From positions 12,190-76,189 of the forward strand of contig DQFX01000031.1 in the NCBI GenBank assembly GCA_003531585.1: a stretch of 64,000 nt of DNA, in the 5' to 3' direction. The notes beneath the pieces were generated by a model that saw only the letters and a list, made by a program, of their open reading frames with translations, ran no database searches and had not been told where the DNA came from. The translations under genes and the position numbers were made by a program. Below are positions 14,723 through 23,057 of the stretch, piece by piece (within the stretch, counting starts at the first letter, position 1; each line of letters starts with the position of its first letter). Source of the DNA: Oscillospiraceae bacterium (GTDB lineage Bacteria; Bacillota; Clostridia; Oscillospirales; Ruminococcaceae).

Positions 14723-16084
14723 ATGAAAAAACGGCTTATCGCTGCGGTTTGCGTGCTTTTCTGGCTTGCTGTCTGGCAGGTCGGCGCAATGCTTCTCGGG
14801 CAGGAATTGCTTCTTGTGTCCCCGGTGCGCGCGGCGGGCAGGCTTCTGGAGCTTATTCCGACGGAGGGCTTCCTGCGGAGCGTGGCTTTTTCCTCCGGAC
14901 GGATACTCGGCGGCTTCGGGCTGGGGCTGACCTGCGGCACTCTGCTGGCGCTCCTCGCGGGGAAATTCCGCTTTGTGCGGACGCTCCTCGCGCCGCTTGT
15001 CGCCGCCGTGAAAGCCGTTCCGGTGGCGAGTATCACGGTTCTTGCGCTGGTGTGGGTCAGCTCCCGGAATCTTTCGGTGCTGGTGACGTTCCTCATCGCG
15101 CTTCCGGTGGTGTATTCAAACATGCTGGAGAGCCTCGGCAGCATGGACCCGAAACTCACTGAAATGGCGGAACTGTACCACATTTCCGGGTGGAAGCGGT
15201 TCGCCGGGGTGTATCTCTCGCAGCTCCTGCCGGGATTCTGCTCGGCGGCGAAGCTTGCCATCGGTCTGAGCTGGAAGAGCGGCGCGGCCGCCGAGGTCAT
15301 CGGGATACCATCCGGCTCCATCGGCGAGAAGCTCTACGAAGCGAAAGTGTACCTCGAGACCGCCGACCTATTCGCGTGGACCATCGCCGTGATACTCCTG
15401 AGCTGGCTCAGCGAGAAGCTGTTTCTGTTCCTCGTGGGGCTTGCGGTGCGGGCGGTTTCCGGGAAGAACGCGTTCCGCTGCAGCAAGGTGCGGGAGCCTG
15501 ACAACTCCCCGGCGCGGCTCCGTGCGGACGGCGTAACAAAGCGGTTCGGCGGGATTTCGGCGCTTGATGGGTTCAGCGCGGAATTCCAGCCGGGGAGTAC
15601 TACGGCGGTGATGGGAGCCTCCGGCTGCGGAAAGACCACGCTGCTGCGGGTGATTACCGGGCTGCTCCAGCCGGACTGCGGAACGGTGTACGGTCAGGAG
15701 GGAACGCAGTTCTCGGCGGTATTCCAGGAGGACAGGCTGTGCGGGAATCTCACCGCGGCGGCGAACGTCCGGCTGGTATGCGGGGAGTTCCGCAGCGCCG
15801 GGGAGATATCGGAGGCGTTCGCGGCGGTGGGGCTTTCCGGCTGCGAAAACAGACTCGCGGTGGAGCTTTCCGGCGGAATGAAGCGCAGGGTCGCACTAGT
15901 GAGGGCGCTGCTCGCAGAGGGCGGAGCGGTCCTGCTGGACGAGCCGTTCAAGGGGTTGGACGAATCCACGAAGCGGCAGGCCGTGGAGTTCAGCCGGGAA
16001 ATGCTGCGCGGCAGGACGGCAGTTCTGGTGACTCACGACCGTACCGAGGCGGTGGCGCTCGCAGATGAAGTGATCGAACTATAG
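14723..16084 (+). CDS. Fused ABC transporter permease-ATPase
   Basis: A 453-residue fusion. Residues 1-245 are a BPD-type permease with about six membrane spans and an EAA-like loop (MAELYHISGWKRFAGVYLSQLLP split over residues 148-170). Residues ~263-453 are the nucleotide-binding domain: Walker A GASGCGKTT (298-306), signature LSGGMKRR, Walker B AVLLDEPF, and the switch His in VLVTHDR. It is the transport unit for the lipoprotein upstream; usually these are two proteins. The ATPase part is slightly short for an NMT1-class importer. Confidence 0.88.
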   Translation: MKKRLIAAVCVLFWLAVWQVGAMLLGQELLLVSPVRAAGRLLELIPTEGFLRSVAFSSGRILGGFGLGLTCGTLLALLAGKFRFVRTLLAPLVAAVKAVPVASITVLALVWVSSRNLSVLVTFLIALPVVYSNMLESLGSMDPKLTEMAELYHISGWKRFAGVYLSQLLPGFCSAAKLAIGLSWKSGAAAEVIGIPSGSIGEKLYEAKVYLETADLFAWTIAVILLSWLSEKLFLFLVGLAVRAVSGKNAFRCSKVREPDNSPARLRADGVTKRFGGISALDGFSAEFQPGSTTAVMGASGCGKTTLLRVITGLLQPDCGTVYGQEGTQFSAVFQEDRLCGNLTAAANVRLVCGEFRSAGEISEAFAAVGLSGCENRLAVELSGGMKRRVALVRALLAEGGAVLLDEPFKGLDESTKRQAVEFSREMLRGRTAVLVTHDRTEAVALADEVIEL

Positions 16085-16090
16085 AATAAA

Positions 16091-16116
16091 CAGCCGGTCA
16101 GACGACCGGCTGTTCT
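16091..16116. terminator. Bidirectional terminator
   Basis: Perfect 9-bp stem CAGCCGGTC/GACCGGCTG with a 4-nt loop; T-rich on both sides (TTCTGTT on the plus, TTTATT on the minus strand). It serves the ABC operon and the convergent lipid-kinase gene. Confidence 0.8.
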
Positions 16117-16117
16117 G

Positions 16118-17017
16118 TTATACGGGGATTGCGATATTGAGCGCTCCGGGAACGACTTCAATCTCGGCGGTGGTGTACTGACCGCCGTCCTCGCCGTCAA
16201 GCGTCCAGCGGAACGGCTTCTGGCAGGAGACCCTGAGCCGTGCGGATTTGAACGAAACTATCATGTCTGTGTCAGTGTCGTGGGTCAGCATGAAGCGGTT
16301 CAGCTCGTCGAGGTCGGCGAGGTTCTTCGGGGATTTCACGAACATGCAGTCGAGCATGCCGTCAGTGAGCGAGGCTCCGTCCGGGACGAGGTTTTTCATG
16401 CCGCCGACGGAGTGCGTGTTTCCAATCATGCAGTAGATGAAATCGTCCTCGATAACGCCGTGCTCCCAGGTGATCCTGACCCTGCCGGAGTTCTCCTTGA
16501 GATAGCGCGGCTCGAAGGACTTCAGCCCCTGGAGGAAGTACGCGAACGAGCCTAGCACGTTCTTGGTTTTCTGCGGGGTCACGTAGCTTACGTCGGTGAA
16601 CCACCCGAACGCGGAGATGTACGCGAAATAGCCGCCGTTGAAGCGCCCGAGGTCCACCGGCTGGAAGTGCTCCTGCATTATCATGGCGGCGCATTTCTGC
16701 ATATCCTTCGGGATATTCAGCGAGGACGCGAAGTCGTTGACCGTTCCCGACGGTATGTACCCGCAGGGGCAGTCGACCTTTCCGGCGGACATTCCGTAGG
16801 CAAGCTCGTGGAGCATTCCGTCGCCGCCGCTGCTTACGATAAGGTCGAAATCACGGCCGCGCTGTGATATGAAATCAATGGCGTCCCCGGCGCAGCAGGT
16901 CGGGTGCACCATAACGTCGTAGCCGCCTGTGGTGAACGTACTGATTATATCCGAAAGCGCCGCCTTGACCGCGCCTTTCCCCGAGTTGGGATTGTAAGTA
17001 AAAAGTAGTTTCTTCAT
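16118..17017 (-). CDS. Diacylglycerol kinase-family lipid kinase (YegS/BmrU type)
   Basis: 299 residues from ATG 17017 (MKKLLFTYNPNSGKG), preceded by AAGGCGG; the upstream in-frame ATG at 17128 lies beyond the promoter and is rejected. Catalytic features: NPNSGKG nucleotide loop, VSSGGDGMLHE (GGDGT-like) and PSGTVNDFA. The family phosphorylates diacylglycerol or related lipids in the cytosol. A consensus promoter (17054-17082) drives it alone. Confidence 0.92.
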   Translation of the reverse strand: MKKLLFTYNPNSGKGAVKAALSDIISTFTTGGYDVMVHPTCCAGDAIDFISQRGRDFDLIVSSGGDGMLHELAYGMSAGKVDCPCGYIPSGTVNDFASSLNIPKDMQKCAAMIMQEHFQPVDLGRFNGGYFAYISAFGWFTDVSYVTPQKTKNVLGSFAYFLQGLKSFEPRYLKENSGRVRITWEHGVIEDDFIYCMIGNTHSVGGMKNLVPDGASLTDGMLDCMFVKSPKNLADLDELNRFMLTHDTDTDMIVSFKSARLRVSCQKPFRWTLDGEDGGQYTTAEIEVVPGALNIAIPV

Positions 17018-17053
17018 GTATGCTCCGCCTTTCGCGTGTGTTCCAGTATTTGT

Positions 17054-17082
17054 ATTATAACAGATTCCCGGGCGGCTGTCAA
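17054..17082 (-). promoter_or_regulatory. Lipid kinase promoter
   Basis: Minus-strand TTGACA (plus 17077-17082), 17-bp spacer, TATAAT (plus 17054-17059): full consensus, 37 bp from the chosen start codon. Confidence 0.88.
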
Positions 17083-17156
17083 TATGGCTGCGCTGGAGTT
17101 CAACAAATTTCCGAAAATCGCGGCGCAAATGGCTGCAACTTTATTAAAATACTATC

Positions 17157-17185
17157 TTGCAATTTGTGCTGCCTTGTGATAGAAT
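17157..17185 (+). promoter_or_regulatory. Promoter of the DUF3006-like/DMT/MATE operon
   Basis: TTGCAA (17157-17162), 17-bp spacer, TAGAAT (17180-17185), 50 bp upstream of the small gene at 17236. Confidence 0.65.
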
Positions 17186-17235
17186 AGTATAGTAAAAAAC
17201 TGCGCCGTCCGGGCGCATGGGAACGGAGAAAAACA

Positions 17236-17406
17236 ATGGAACCACACGATTACAAAGTCACAAAGATAGAGGGCGAATACGCGACCCTTACCGACATAAA
17301 CACCGGCGACGAGCTTTTCATCGCACTCTTCCTGCTGCCAGACGGGATTGATATCGGAACGCAGCTCCACTATGAGAACCTATGCTATGAGATAACGGAG
17401 GAATGA
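17236..17406 (+). CDS. Small DUF3006-like protein (56 aa)
   Basis: ATG 17236 with CGGAGAAAA upstream, TGA at 17404. The sequence IEGEYATLTD..TGDELFIALFLLPDGIDIGTQL follows the SH3-like beta pattern of DUF3006 (an Asp/Glu-gated strand, LP-G, then G-x-L). No catalytic residues are evident. Its stop is 1 bp before the next start, so it is tightly coupled to a DMT transporter. Function unknown. Confidence 0.65.
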   Translation: MEPHDYKVTKIEGEYATLTDINTGDELFIALFLLPDGIDIGTQLHYENLCYEITEE

Positions 17407-17407
17407 C

Positions 17408-18268
17408 ATGCTTCTTATGCTTGCCGTTGTCGCGTGCTACACGATATGCTCGCTGAGCGATAAGTACGCGGTCTCTAAGCTGAAAATGAACGGCAGTACG
17501 CTGACGTTCATAATGGCGGCCGCCACCGCGTTTTTCATGCTCGCATACCTGCCGTTCGACAGCAGGTATTTCGACGGGAGCCTCACGGCGTACCTCGCGA
17601 TACTTCTGATGGCGGCGTCGAAATTTCTGGAATTCCAGCTTGCGGCGGTGGTGCTGAAGGAAATGTCCGCGTTCGAGCTGAAAGCGTGGCTGGGGCTGAC
17701 CGTGTTCCTTTCCTACGGAACTGACCTGATACTTGGAAGCGCGGTGCTCGGCGCAGTCACTGCCTGGAAGTTCGGGTTCATCGCCGTGACTGCGGCGGGA
17801 CTGTTCATGATAGCCCGCTCCGACAAGTCCGGAGGGAGAATAAATTACGCGAAGATAGCGCTTCCGCTGGCGGGGTACCTGCTGTGCAAGTTCGGATACG
17901 GGCTGATAGTCACGTTTACTAAGAACAGCATTTCGCCGAGCTTCTCGCTGTTTTTCGCGCTGGTTATCCTCGCCGCCGGACTTGCTCCGGCGGTTCACCC
18001 GATACGCCTTTGCAGGGAGCAGCCTAAAGGCGTCCTCGTCGTGGGGCTTACCAAAATTCCAAACGTGATAGGGCTGGTTCTTGAAAACATCGTAGCGCAG
18101 CAGAGCATGGCGAATTATTCGTTCATACAGCCGATGATACTTGCGGTGCTGTTCTTCATCGGCGTTATCAGGAAAGAGGACTGCACAAAGCTGAACATAA
18201 TAGGCGGTATAATATGTATCGCCGGAGTGTTGGGATTCCAGCTCATAGGAAATATTATACAGACATAA
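17408..18268 (+). CDS. DMT-superfamily (EamA-like) transporter
   Basis: 286 residues with about ten membrane spans in two five-span halves, as in EamA permeases. N-terminal MLLMLAVVACYTICSLSDKYAV and the internal SQ/SY-type helix ends are typical; the substrate (metabolite or drug) cannot be called. The gene is sandwiched between the DUF3006-like gene and a MATE exporter (13-bp gap), suggesting an export operon. Confidence 0.82.
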   Translation: MLLMLAVVACYTICSLSDKYAVSKLKMNGSTLTFIMAAATAFFMLAYLPFDSRYFDGSLTAYLAILLMAASKFLEFQLAAVVLKEMSAFELKAWLGLTVFLSYGTDLILGSAVLGAVTAWKFGFIAVTAAGLFMIARSDKSGGRINYAKIALPLAGYLLCKFGYGLIVTFTKNSISPSFSLFFALVILAAGLAPAVHPIRLCREQPKGVLVVGLTKIPNVIGLVLENIVAQQSMANYSFIQPMILAVLFFIGVIRKEDCTKLNIIGGIICIAGVLGFQLIGNIIQT

Positions 18269-18281
18269 AACAGGTGATAGA

Positions 18282-19655
18282 ATGAAAGAACTTACTTCGG
18301 GAAAACCTATAAAGCTGATAATCGGCTTTGCGCTTCCGGTGCTTCTGGGACTTGCATTCCAGCAGGCGTACACGCTTACGGATACCATAATCATCGGCAG
18401 ACAGCTCGGCAAGAACTCGCTTGCCGCCGTCGGCTCTACCGCTTCGGTGGTGTCGCTGATGTTCAACATTATTAACGGACTCGTTACCGGCTTCGCGATA
18501 GTCATTGCGAAGAACTTCGGCGCCGGAGACCACGACGAAATGCGCCGTTCCATCGCCCGCACGATCACATTTTCGGCGGCGGCGACTGCGCTCATAATCG
18601 CGGGTATCTCGATTTTTATTGACCCGCTTCTTCATGCGCTGGACACCCCGGCGGGTATTTTCGGCGAAGCCCGGACCTATCTCATGATAGTCTGCTTCGG
18701 GCTGGTCGCCACGCTGTTTTACAACCTTGAATCCGCGATACTCCGCGCAGTCGGCGACAGCGTTATCCCGCTTGTTATCCTGATCATTTCTACGATTCTC
18801 AACATCGTGCTGGATATTGTGATGGTAGTGGTATTTCCGCTCGGAGTTGCCGGAGCGGCTCTCGCTACGGTCATCGCGCAGTTTATCTCCGTTGTCGTGT
18901 GCCTTATCTACCTGATAAAGAAGCGCGCGTTCCTGATGGTAAAACCCCGGGATTTCAAGTTCACGGCTTCCTCTACTGCGGAGCTTCTTAGCGCGGGCTG
19001 CGGCATGGCGCTGATGTACTCCATCGTGGACATCGGCTCTATTGTGCTCCAGAACGGCATAAACGGCTTCGGCGAGGATATTATCGCGGCTCACACGGCG
19101 GCGCGTAAGATATTCAGCCTGACTATCATGCCGTTCTCCGCGCTGAGTGCAACCCTCGTGACCTACGCCAGCCAGAACCGCGGCGCCGGGAAGTACTCCC
19201 GAATAGGAAAGGGCGTACGCGCCGGGCTGCTGCTGGGATTCGCCTGCGCGGCGTTCGACGTGCTGCTCGTGTACACTCTCGGCCGCGCAATGGTGGGAAT
19301 TATCCTGCCCGACGTAGCTTCCTACGTTGAGGATACGGCGGTGCTGTACCTCCGGGTGAACGTTCCGTTTTACTTCTTCCTGACCGTCCTGCTGGAGCTG
19401 CGGAGTACGCTCCAGGGACTCGGGCACAGCGTTATACCGATAGTTGCGAGTATCATCGAGCTTGTGTGGAAGATATGCACCGTCGCATTCATGATACCCT
19501 GGCTGGAATACATGGGCGTTATCGTATCCGAGCCTATAATCTGGACTTTATGCGCAATAGTGATAGGCATTATCGCGCTGATGACCCTGCGCCGCCTTCC
19601 GAAGGACGACGCCGTGCAAATGAAAGGAGCAGCAGATGATAAACGAGCTGGCTGA
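18282..19655 (+). CDS. MATE-family efflux transporter
   Basis: 457 residues, 12 predicted spans. The first half has IKLIIGFALPVLLGLAFQQ and DTIIIGRQLG, and the second repeats the bundle around ILSAGCGMALMYSIVD (written SAGCGMALMYSIVD in the protein), the family's pseudo-twofold layout. Members exchange Na+ or H+ for cationic drugs or metabolites. The 3' end overlaps the MoxR gene by 20 bp, so transcription runs on into the next operon part. Confidence 0.93.
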   Translation: MKELTSGKPIKLIIGFALPVLLGLAFQQAYTLTDTIIIGRQLGKNSLAAVGSTASVVSLMFNIINGLVTGFAIVIAKNFGAGDHDEMRRSIARTITFSAAATALIIAGISIFIDPLLHALDTPAGIFGEARTYLMIVCFGLVATLFYNLESAILRAVGDSVIPLVILIISTILNIVLDIVMVVVFPLGVAGAALATVIAQFISVVVCLIYLIKKRAFLMVKPRDFKFTASSTAELLSAGCGMALMYSIVDIGSIVLQNGINGFGEDIIAAHTAARKIFSLTIMPFSALSATLVTYASQNRGAGKYSRIGKGVRAGLLLGFACAAFDVLLVYTLGRAMVGIILPDVASYVEDTAVLYLRVNVPFYFFLTVLLELRSTLQGLGHSVIPIVASIIELVWKICTVAFMIPWLEYMGVIVSEPIIWTLCAIVIGIIALMTLRRLPKDDAVQMKGAADDKRAG

Positions 19656-20568
19656 CCGAATAGTCGACAATGTGTCCCTGGCGGTGAAGGGCAAGCGCCG
19701 GGAGCTGCGCGTGATATGCGCGGCAATGCTCGCGGGAGGACACGTCCTGCTTGAGGACGTCCCCGGCACCGGAAAGACCCTGCTTGCAAGGACGCTTGCA
19801 AAGTCAGTCGACGCGGGATTCCGCAGGATACAGTTCACCCCCGACCTGCTGCCGTCCGACATCACCGGGATAAACTTTTTCAACATGAAGCAGCAGGAGT
19901 TCCAGCTTCGCAAGGGACCCGTGTTCTCAAATATAATCCTGGCTGACGAGATAAACCGCGCAACTCCGCGTACGCAGTCCGCGATGCTGGAATGCATGGA
20001 TGAGCGCCAGACCACAATAGACGGCGAGACCTACCCGATGGAGCGTCCGTTTTTCGTTATCGCAACGCAGAATCCCGTGGAGATACAGGGAACCTACCCC
20101 CTGCCGGAAGCGCAGCTAGACCGTTTCATGATACGCCTGGCGCTGGGCTATCCCGAGCGCTCCGAGGAAATCGCGGTCATAGGCGGAGCGGCGGCGCATG
20201 AGATAAGCGCAGTCTGCACGGCGGAGGAAATAGTTAAGGCACAGCAGGAGATAGATTCCTGCAAGGCGGGGGAGGCCGTCTGCACCTACATCGCGGACAT
20301 CGCCGCGGCGACCCGCAGGCACGGCAGCGTAAAGCTGGGGCTTTCCACCCGCGGAGCTGTCGCGCTGAAACGTATGGCGTGCGCGCTCGCGATGGCGTCC
20401 GGGCGGGACTACGCGATGCCGCAGGACGTTATCGAGGCGGCTCCGTACGTAGTCAAGCACCGCCTCATCTGCCGCGGATATTCCGGAGCGGCAGGCGGCG
20501 CCGAGACCACCGCCGACGAGGTCCTGCGCCAGGTACTGGACAGCGTTCCTGTTCCCACCGAAGGCTGA
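19636..20568 (+). CDS. MoxR-family AAA+ ATPase
   Basis: 310 residues; Walker A VPGTGKTLLA, Walker B ILADEINRA, sensor IATQNPVE and an arginine-finger region EAQLDRFMIR. MoxR ATPases act as chaperones for metal or complex insertion, usually with DUF58 and VWA or transglutaminase partners, as here. The start (AAAGGAG upstream) lies within the MATE gene; the stop TGA overlaps the next ATG. Confidence 0.93.
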   Translation: MINELADRIVDNVSLAVKGKRRELRVICAAMLAGGHVLLEDVPGTGKTLLARTLAKSVDAGFRRIQFTPDLLPSDITGINFFNMKQQEFQLRKGPVFSNIILADEINRATPRTQSAMLECMDERQTTIDGETYPMERPFFVIATQNPVEIQGTYPLPEAQLDRFMIRLALGYPERSEEIAVIGGAAAHEISAVCTAEEIVKAQQEIDSCKAGEAVCTYIADIAAATRRHGSVKLGLSTRGAVALKRMACALAMASGRDYAMPQDVIEAAPYVVKHRLICRGYSGAAGGAETTADEVLRQVLDSVPVPTEG

Positions 20569-21698
20569 TGGAACTTGCTGCAATGGCGCTGATACTGACC
20601 GCCGTGCTGGTGGGGCAGTATTTCATCTACAAGCGCTTCGGACTTAAAGACCTCAGCTACACTCTTACGATACGCCGCCGCAGCGACGGGAAATCCGACA
20701 GCGGCATTGTGGAAGCGTTCGAGGGCGAGGAGCTGGAGTTCATCGAGGAGATAGACAACGCGAAGCCGCTTCCGCTCCCCTGGGTGCGCTCGGAAATAAG
20801 CTGCTCCAGGTGGCTCAGCTTCTACGGCGGGGACGCCGCGTCAAAGGACGGCGCGCAGAAGGGGCTGATCTCCGGAATATTCACGCTGCGCGGTCGGCAG
20901 AAGTGCCGCAGGACATGGCGGGTACGCTGCGAGAAGCGCGGAATGTTCACGGTGGAGGATATCTCGCTGACGGTCAGCGACCTTTTCGGGCTGGTGAGGT
21001 CGGCGAGGGTAATAAAGCTGAACCAGCAGGTGCGGGTGCTCCCCGTGCCGGCCGACATCGAAGCCGGGGGAATGTCCAGCGATGTTTTCATCGGCGATAT
21101 CCCTGTGCGGAGGTTCGTCCTGCCCGACCCATTCGTGATAAGCGGCGCGCGGGAGTACACCGGCAGGGAGCCGATGAACCGCATACACTGGGCGCAGAGT
21201 GCGCGCACCGGTTCGCTGATGGTCTACAACAACGAGTACACCACCGAGAGGAGGGTGCTCATTCTGCTGAACGTCCAGCGGAACTTTCACGGCGAGCGTC
21301 AGGAAATAAGCGTTCCTACGCTGGAGGCTCTGATAAAGGGCGCGGCGTTCATGCTCGACTGGTGCATGAAAACCCACACGCAGTGCGCGCTGACGGCGAA
21401 CTCCCCGCAGCCGCTGAAACCGGAATGCGGCGAGGGCTACGGCCATACGATAAAGCAGCTCCGCAGCCTTGCAGAGCTTGAGACCTCATGCGGCGAGCAC
21501 ATCGACGACTTCATTACCGGGCTGCGGTTCGATGGATATACGGACGTGGTGTTCATCAGCAGCTTCCTTGATGAAAAGTGCTACGAGACGCTTCACGCGC
21601 TGTCTGAAAACGGCAGGAGCGTTTCGGTATTCTCAACTGACATTGAACAGACGGATCTGTGCGAAGTCTGGCATATTCCCAGACCGCATATCAGATAA
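20568..21698 (+). CDS. DUF58 domain-containing membrane protein
   Basis: 376 residues from ATG 20568 (TGATG overlap with MoxR). One N-terminal membrane span (residues ~3-20), a beta-domain (EGEELEFIEEIDNAKPLPLPWV), then the DUF58 core with the conserved REYTGREPMNRIHWAQSARTG block and a VWA-like fold to the C-terminus. It is the standard partner of MoxR in the MoxR-DUF58-TgpA/DUF4129 operon. Confidence 0.9.
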   Translation: MELAAMALILTAVLVGQYFIYKRFGLKDLSYTLTIRRRSDGKSDSGIVEAFEGEELEFIEEIDNAKPLPLPWVRSEISCSRWLSFYGGDAASKDGAQKGLISGIFTLRGRQKCRRTWRVRCEKRGMFTVEDISLTVSDLFGLVRSARVIKLNQQVRVLPVPADIEAGGMSSDVFIGDIPVRRFVLPDPFVISGAREYTGREPMNRIHWAQSARTGSLMVYNNEYTTERRVLILLNVQRNFHGERQEISVPTLEALIKGAAFMLDWCMKTHTQCALTANSPQPLKPECGEGYGHTIKQLRSLAELETSCGEHIDDFITGLRFDGYTDVVFISSFLDEKCYETLHALSENGRSVSVFSTDIEQTDLCEVWHIPRPHIR

Positions 21699-21727
21699 TG
21701 GACTAATGGGCGAAAGGCGGTGCGGCG

Positions 21728-23035
21728 TTGCATAAGAAGCTGCTTATGGTGCTGGCGGTGTTGTGCCAGTTCCTGGTGCTGTTCCCGTTTCTCGTGATGA
21801 GCGAGGGGATAGGCTTCGGCGAGTTCGTCTGGTGGCACTACGCCGCGATGTACGCCGCGGCTGCGGGATTCTGGGCAGTCGGGAGGCTGCTGCGCGGCTG
21901 GGCTTCCGGCGCCGGACTCTCCAAGCGCGGACGCGGCTGGGCAGGTTTCCTGTCAAGGGTCGGATTTGTCGCGCCGGGCGCGGCGTTCTGCGTAGTCTGC
22001 GGGCTGATGGGGCTGCATTCCGGGCTTTACCTGTACCTGCTTCCGGGCTGCATTGCCGCGTATTACGGCGGCTCCCTCTCGGTCGGCAGGGACTACAGCG
22101 AGGTGTTTTCCAGTGGGTGGTTCGGGGTGTATTTCGTCGCGGCGGTTATCGCGGCGGTGCTTCTGAGCTTCACGCATAACGACTTCATCTGCTCGGCGGG
22201 AATGACCCAGCTCTGCGTTTCTTTCGGAGCGCTTATAATCGGCGCGGCGGTACTCACTAACCAGACCAACATTGACGTCCAGACCCGGCAGCGTGCTGGC
22301 GGGCGCGCCGTCCTTCCGGCGGGAGTCCGCAGGAGCAACGCGCTGATGATAGCCGTGGTCGGCGCTGTGATACTTGCGCTGTTCCTTTTCGCGAAGCCGT
22401 TCGGGAACGCCATTCTGGAGTGTATAAAGGCGGTGGTGAGGTTCCTGCTTTCACTGCTGAACCGCGGCAGAGAGGATGTCGACGACGACAACGAGCTTGC
22501 CGAGAACACCTCCGACGTGATAGACTACACCACCAACGAGAACCCCTACGCCGACCTGCTGATGTTCCTTCTGGCGGCGGGTATCGTGTTCCTTGTCGTG
22601 AAGTTCCGCAGGCAGATATGGGGCTTTATCCGGGAGATATTCGCGCCGCTGTTCAAGGAGCCGGTCAGGGAGGAATCCGCGCCGTTTTTCGACGAGGTGT
22701 CGTCATCAGGGGACGCGAAGTACGCTTCCAGAAGCTCCGCCAGAACCGAGCGCGAGCTGCTGAAAAAATACCGCCGCGAAACCGATCCTGCGATGAAGTA
22801 CCGCGAGGGCTACGAGCTGTTTCTTATGCGGCTGGGGAGGTCTGCGTTCCCGCAGCTCCCGACGGACACGACAACGCTTCACACCGACAAGGGCGGGAAG
22901 GCGTTCGGCGGGCGGGTGCCCGAGGAGGAGATCTCCGGAATGGTGCGCACCTACGACCGCGTGAGATATGGCGGGGAGATTCCGGATAACAATGAGCTTG
23001 AGCAGCTCGACAGGCTGCTTGACGATATACGCTGA
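21728..23035 (+). CDS. Membrane protein with C-terminal DUF4129 domain
   Basis: 435 residues, TTG start at 21728. About five N-terminal spans (residues 1-170), a sixth at ~200-220, another at ~280-295, then a cytoplasmic DUF4129-like region (RTERELLKKYRRETDPAMKY..YELFLMRLG to the end). In related operons this position is filled by a transglutaminase-core protein with a C-terminal DUF4129; here the transglutaminase Cys/His/Asp core is not seen. It probably completes the MoxR/DUF58 envelope system. Confidence 0.7.
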   Translation: MHKKLLMVLAVLCQFLVLFPFLVMSEGIGFGEFVWWHYAAMYAAAAGFWAVGRLLRGWASGAGLSKRGRGWAGFLSRVGFVAPGAAFCVVCGLMGLHSGLYLYLLPGCIAAYYGGSLSVGRDYSEVFSSGWFGVYFVAAVIAAVLLSFTHNDFICSAGMTQLCVSFGALIIGAAVLTNQTNIDVQTRQRAGGRAVLPAGVRRSNALMIAVVGAVILALFLFAKPFGNAILECIKAVVRFLLSLLNRGREDVDDDNELAENTSDVIDYTTNENPYADLLMFLLAAGIVFLVVKFRRQIWGFIREIFAPLFKEPVREESAPFFDEVSSSGDAKYASRSSARTERELLKKYRRETDPAMKYREGYELFLMRLGRSAFPQLPTDTTTLHTDKGGKAFGGRVPEEEISGMVRTYDRVRYGGEIPDNNELEQLDRLLDDIR

Positions 23036-23057
23036 AATAAATACAGGAGATTTCAAA

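Noticed and set aside
18255..19427. 390-codon minus-strand frame across the MATE gene
   Set aside because: Highly charged, repetitive composition (Arg/His/Asp/Gln) typical of antisense translation of a membrane protein gene.
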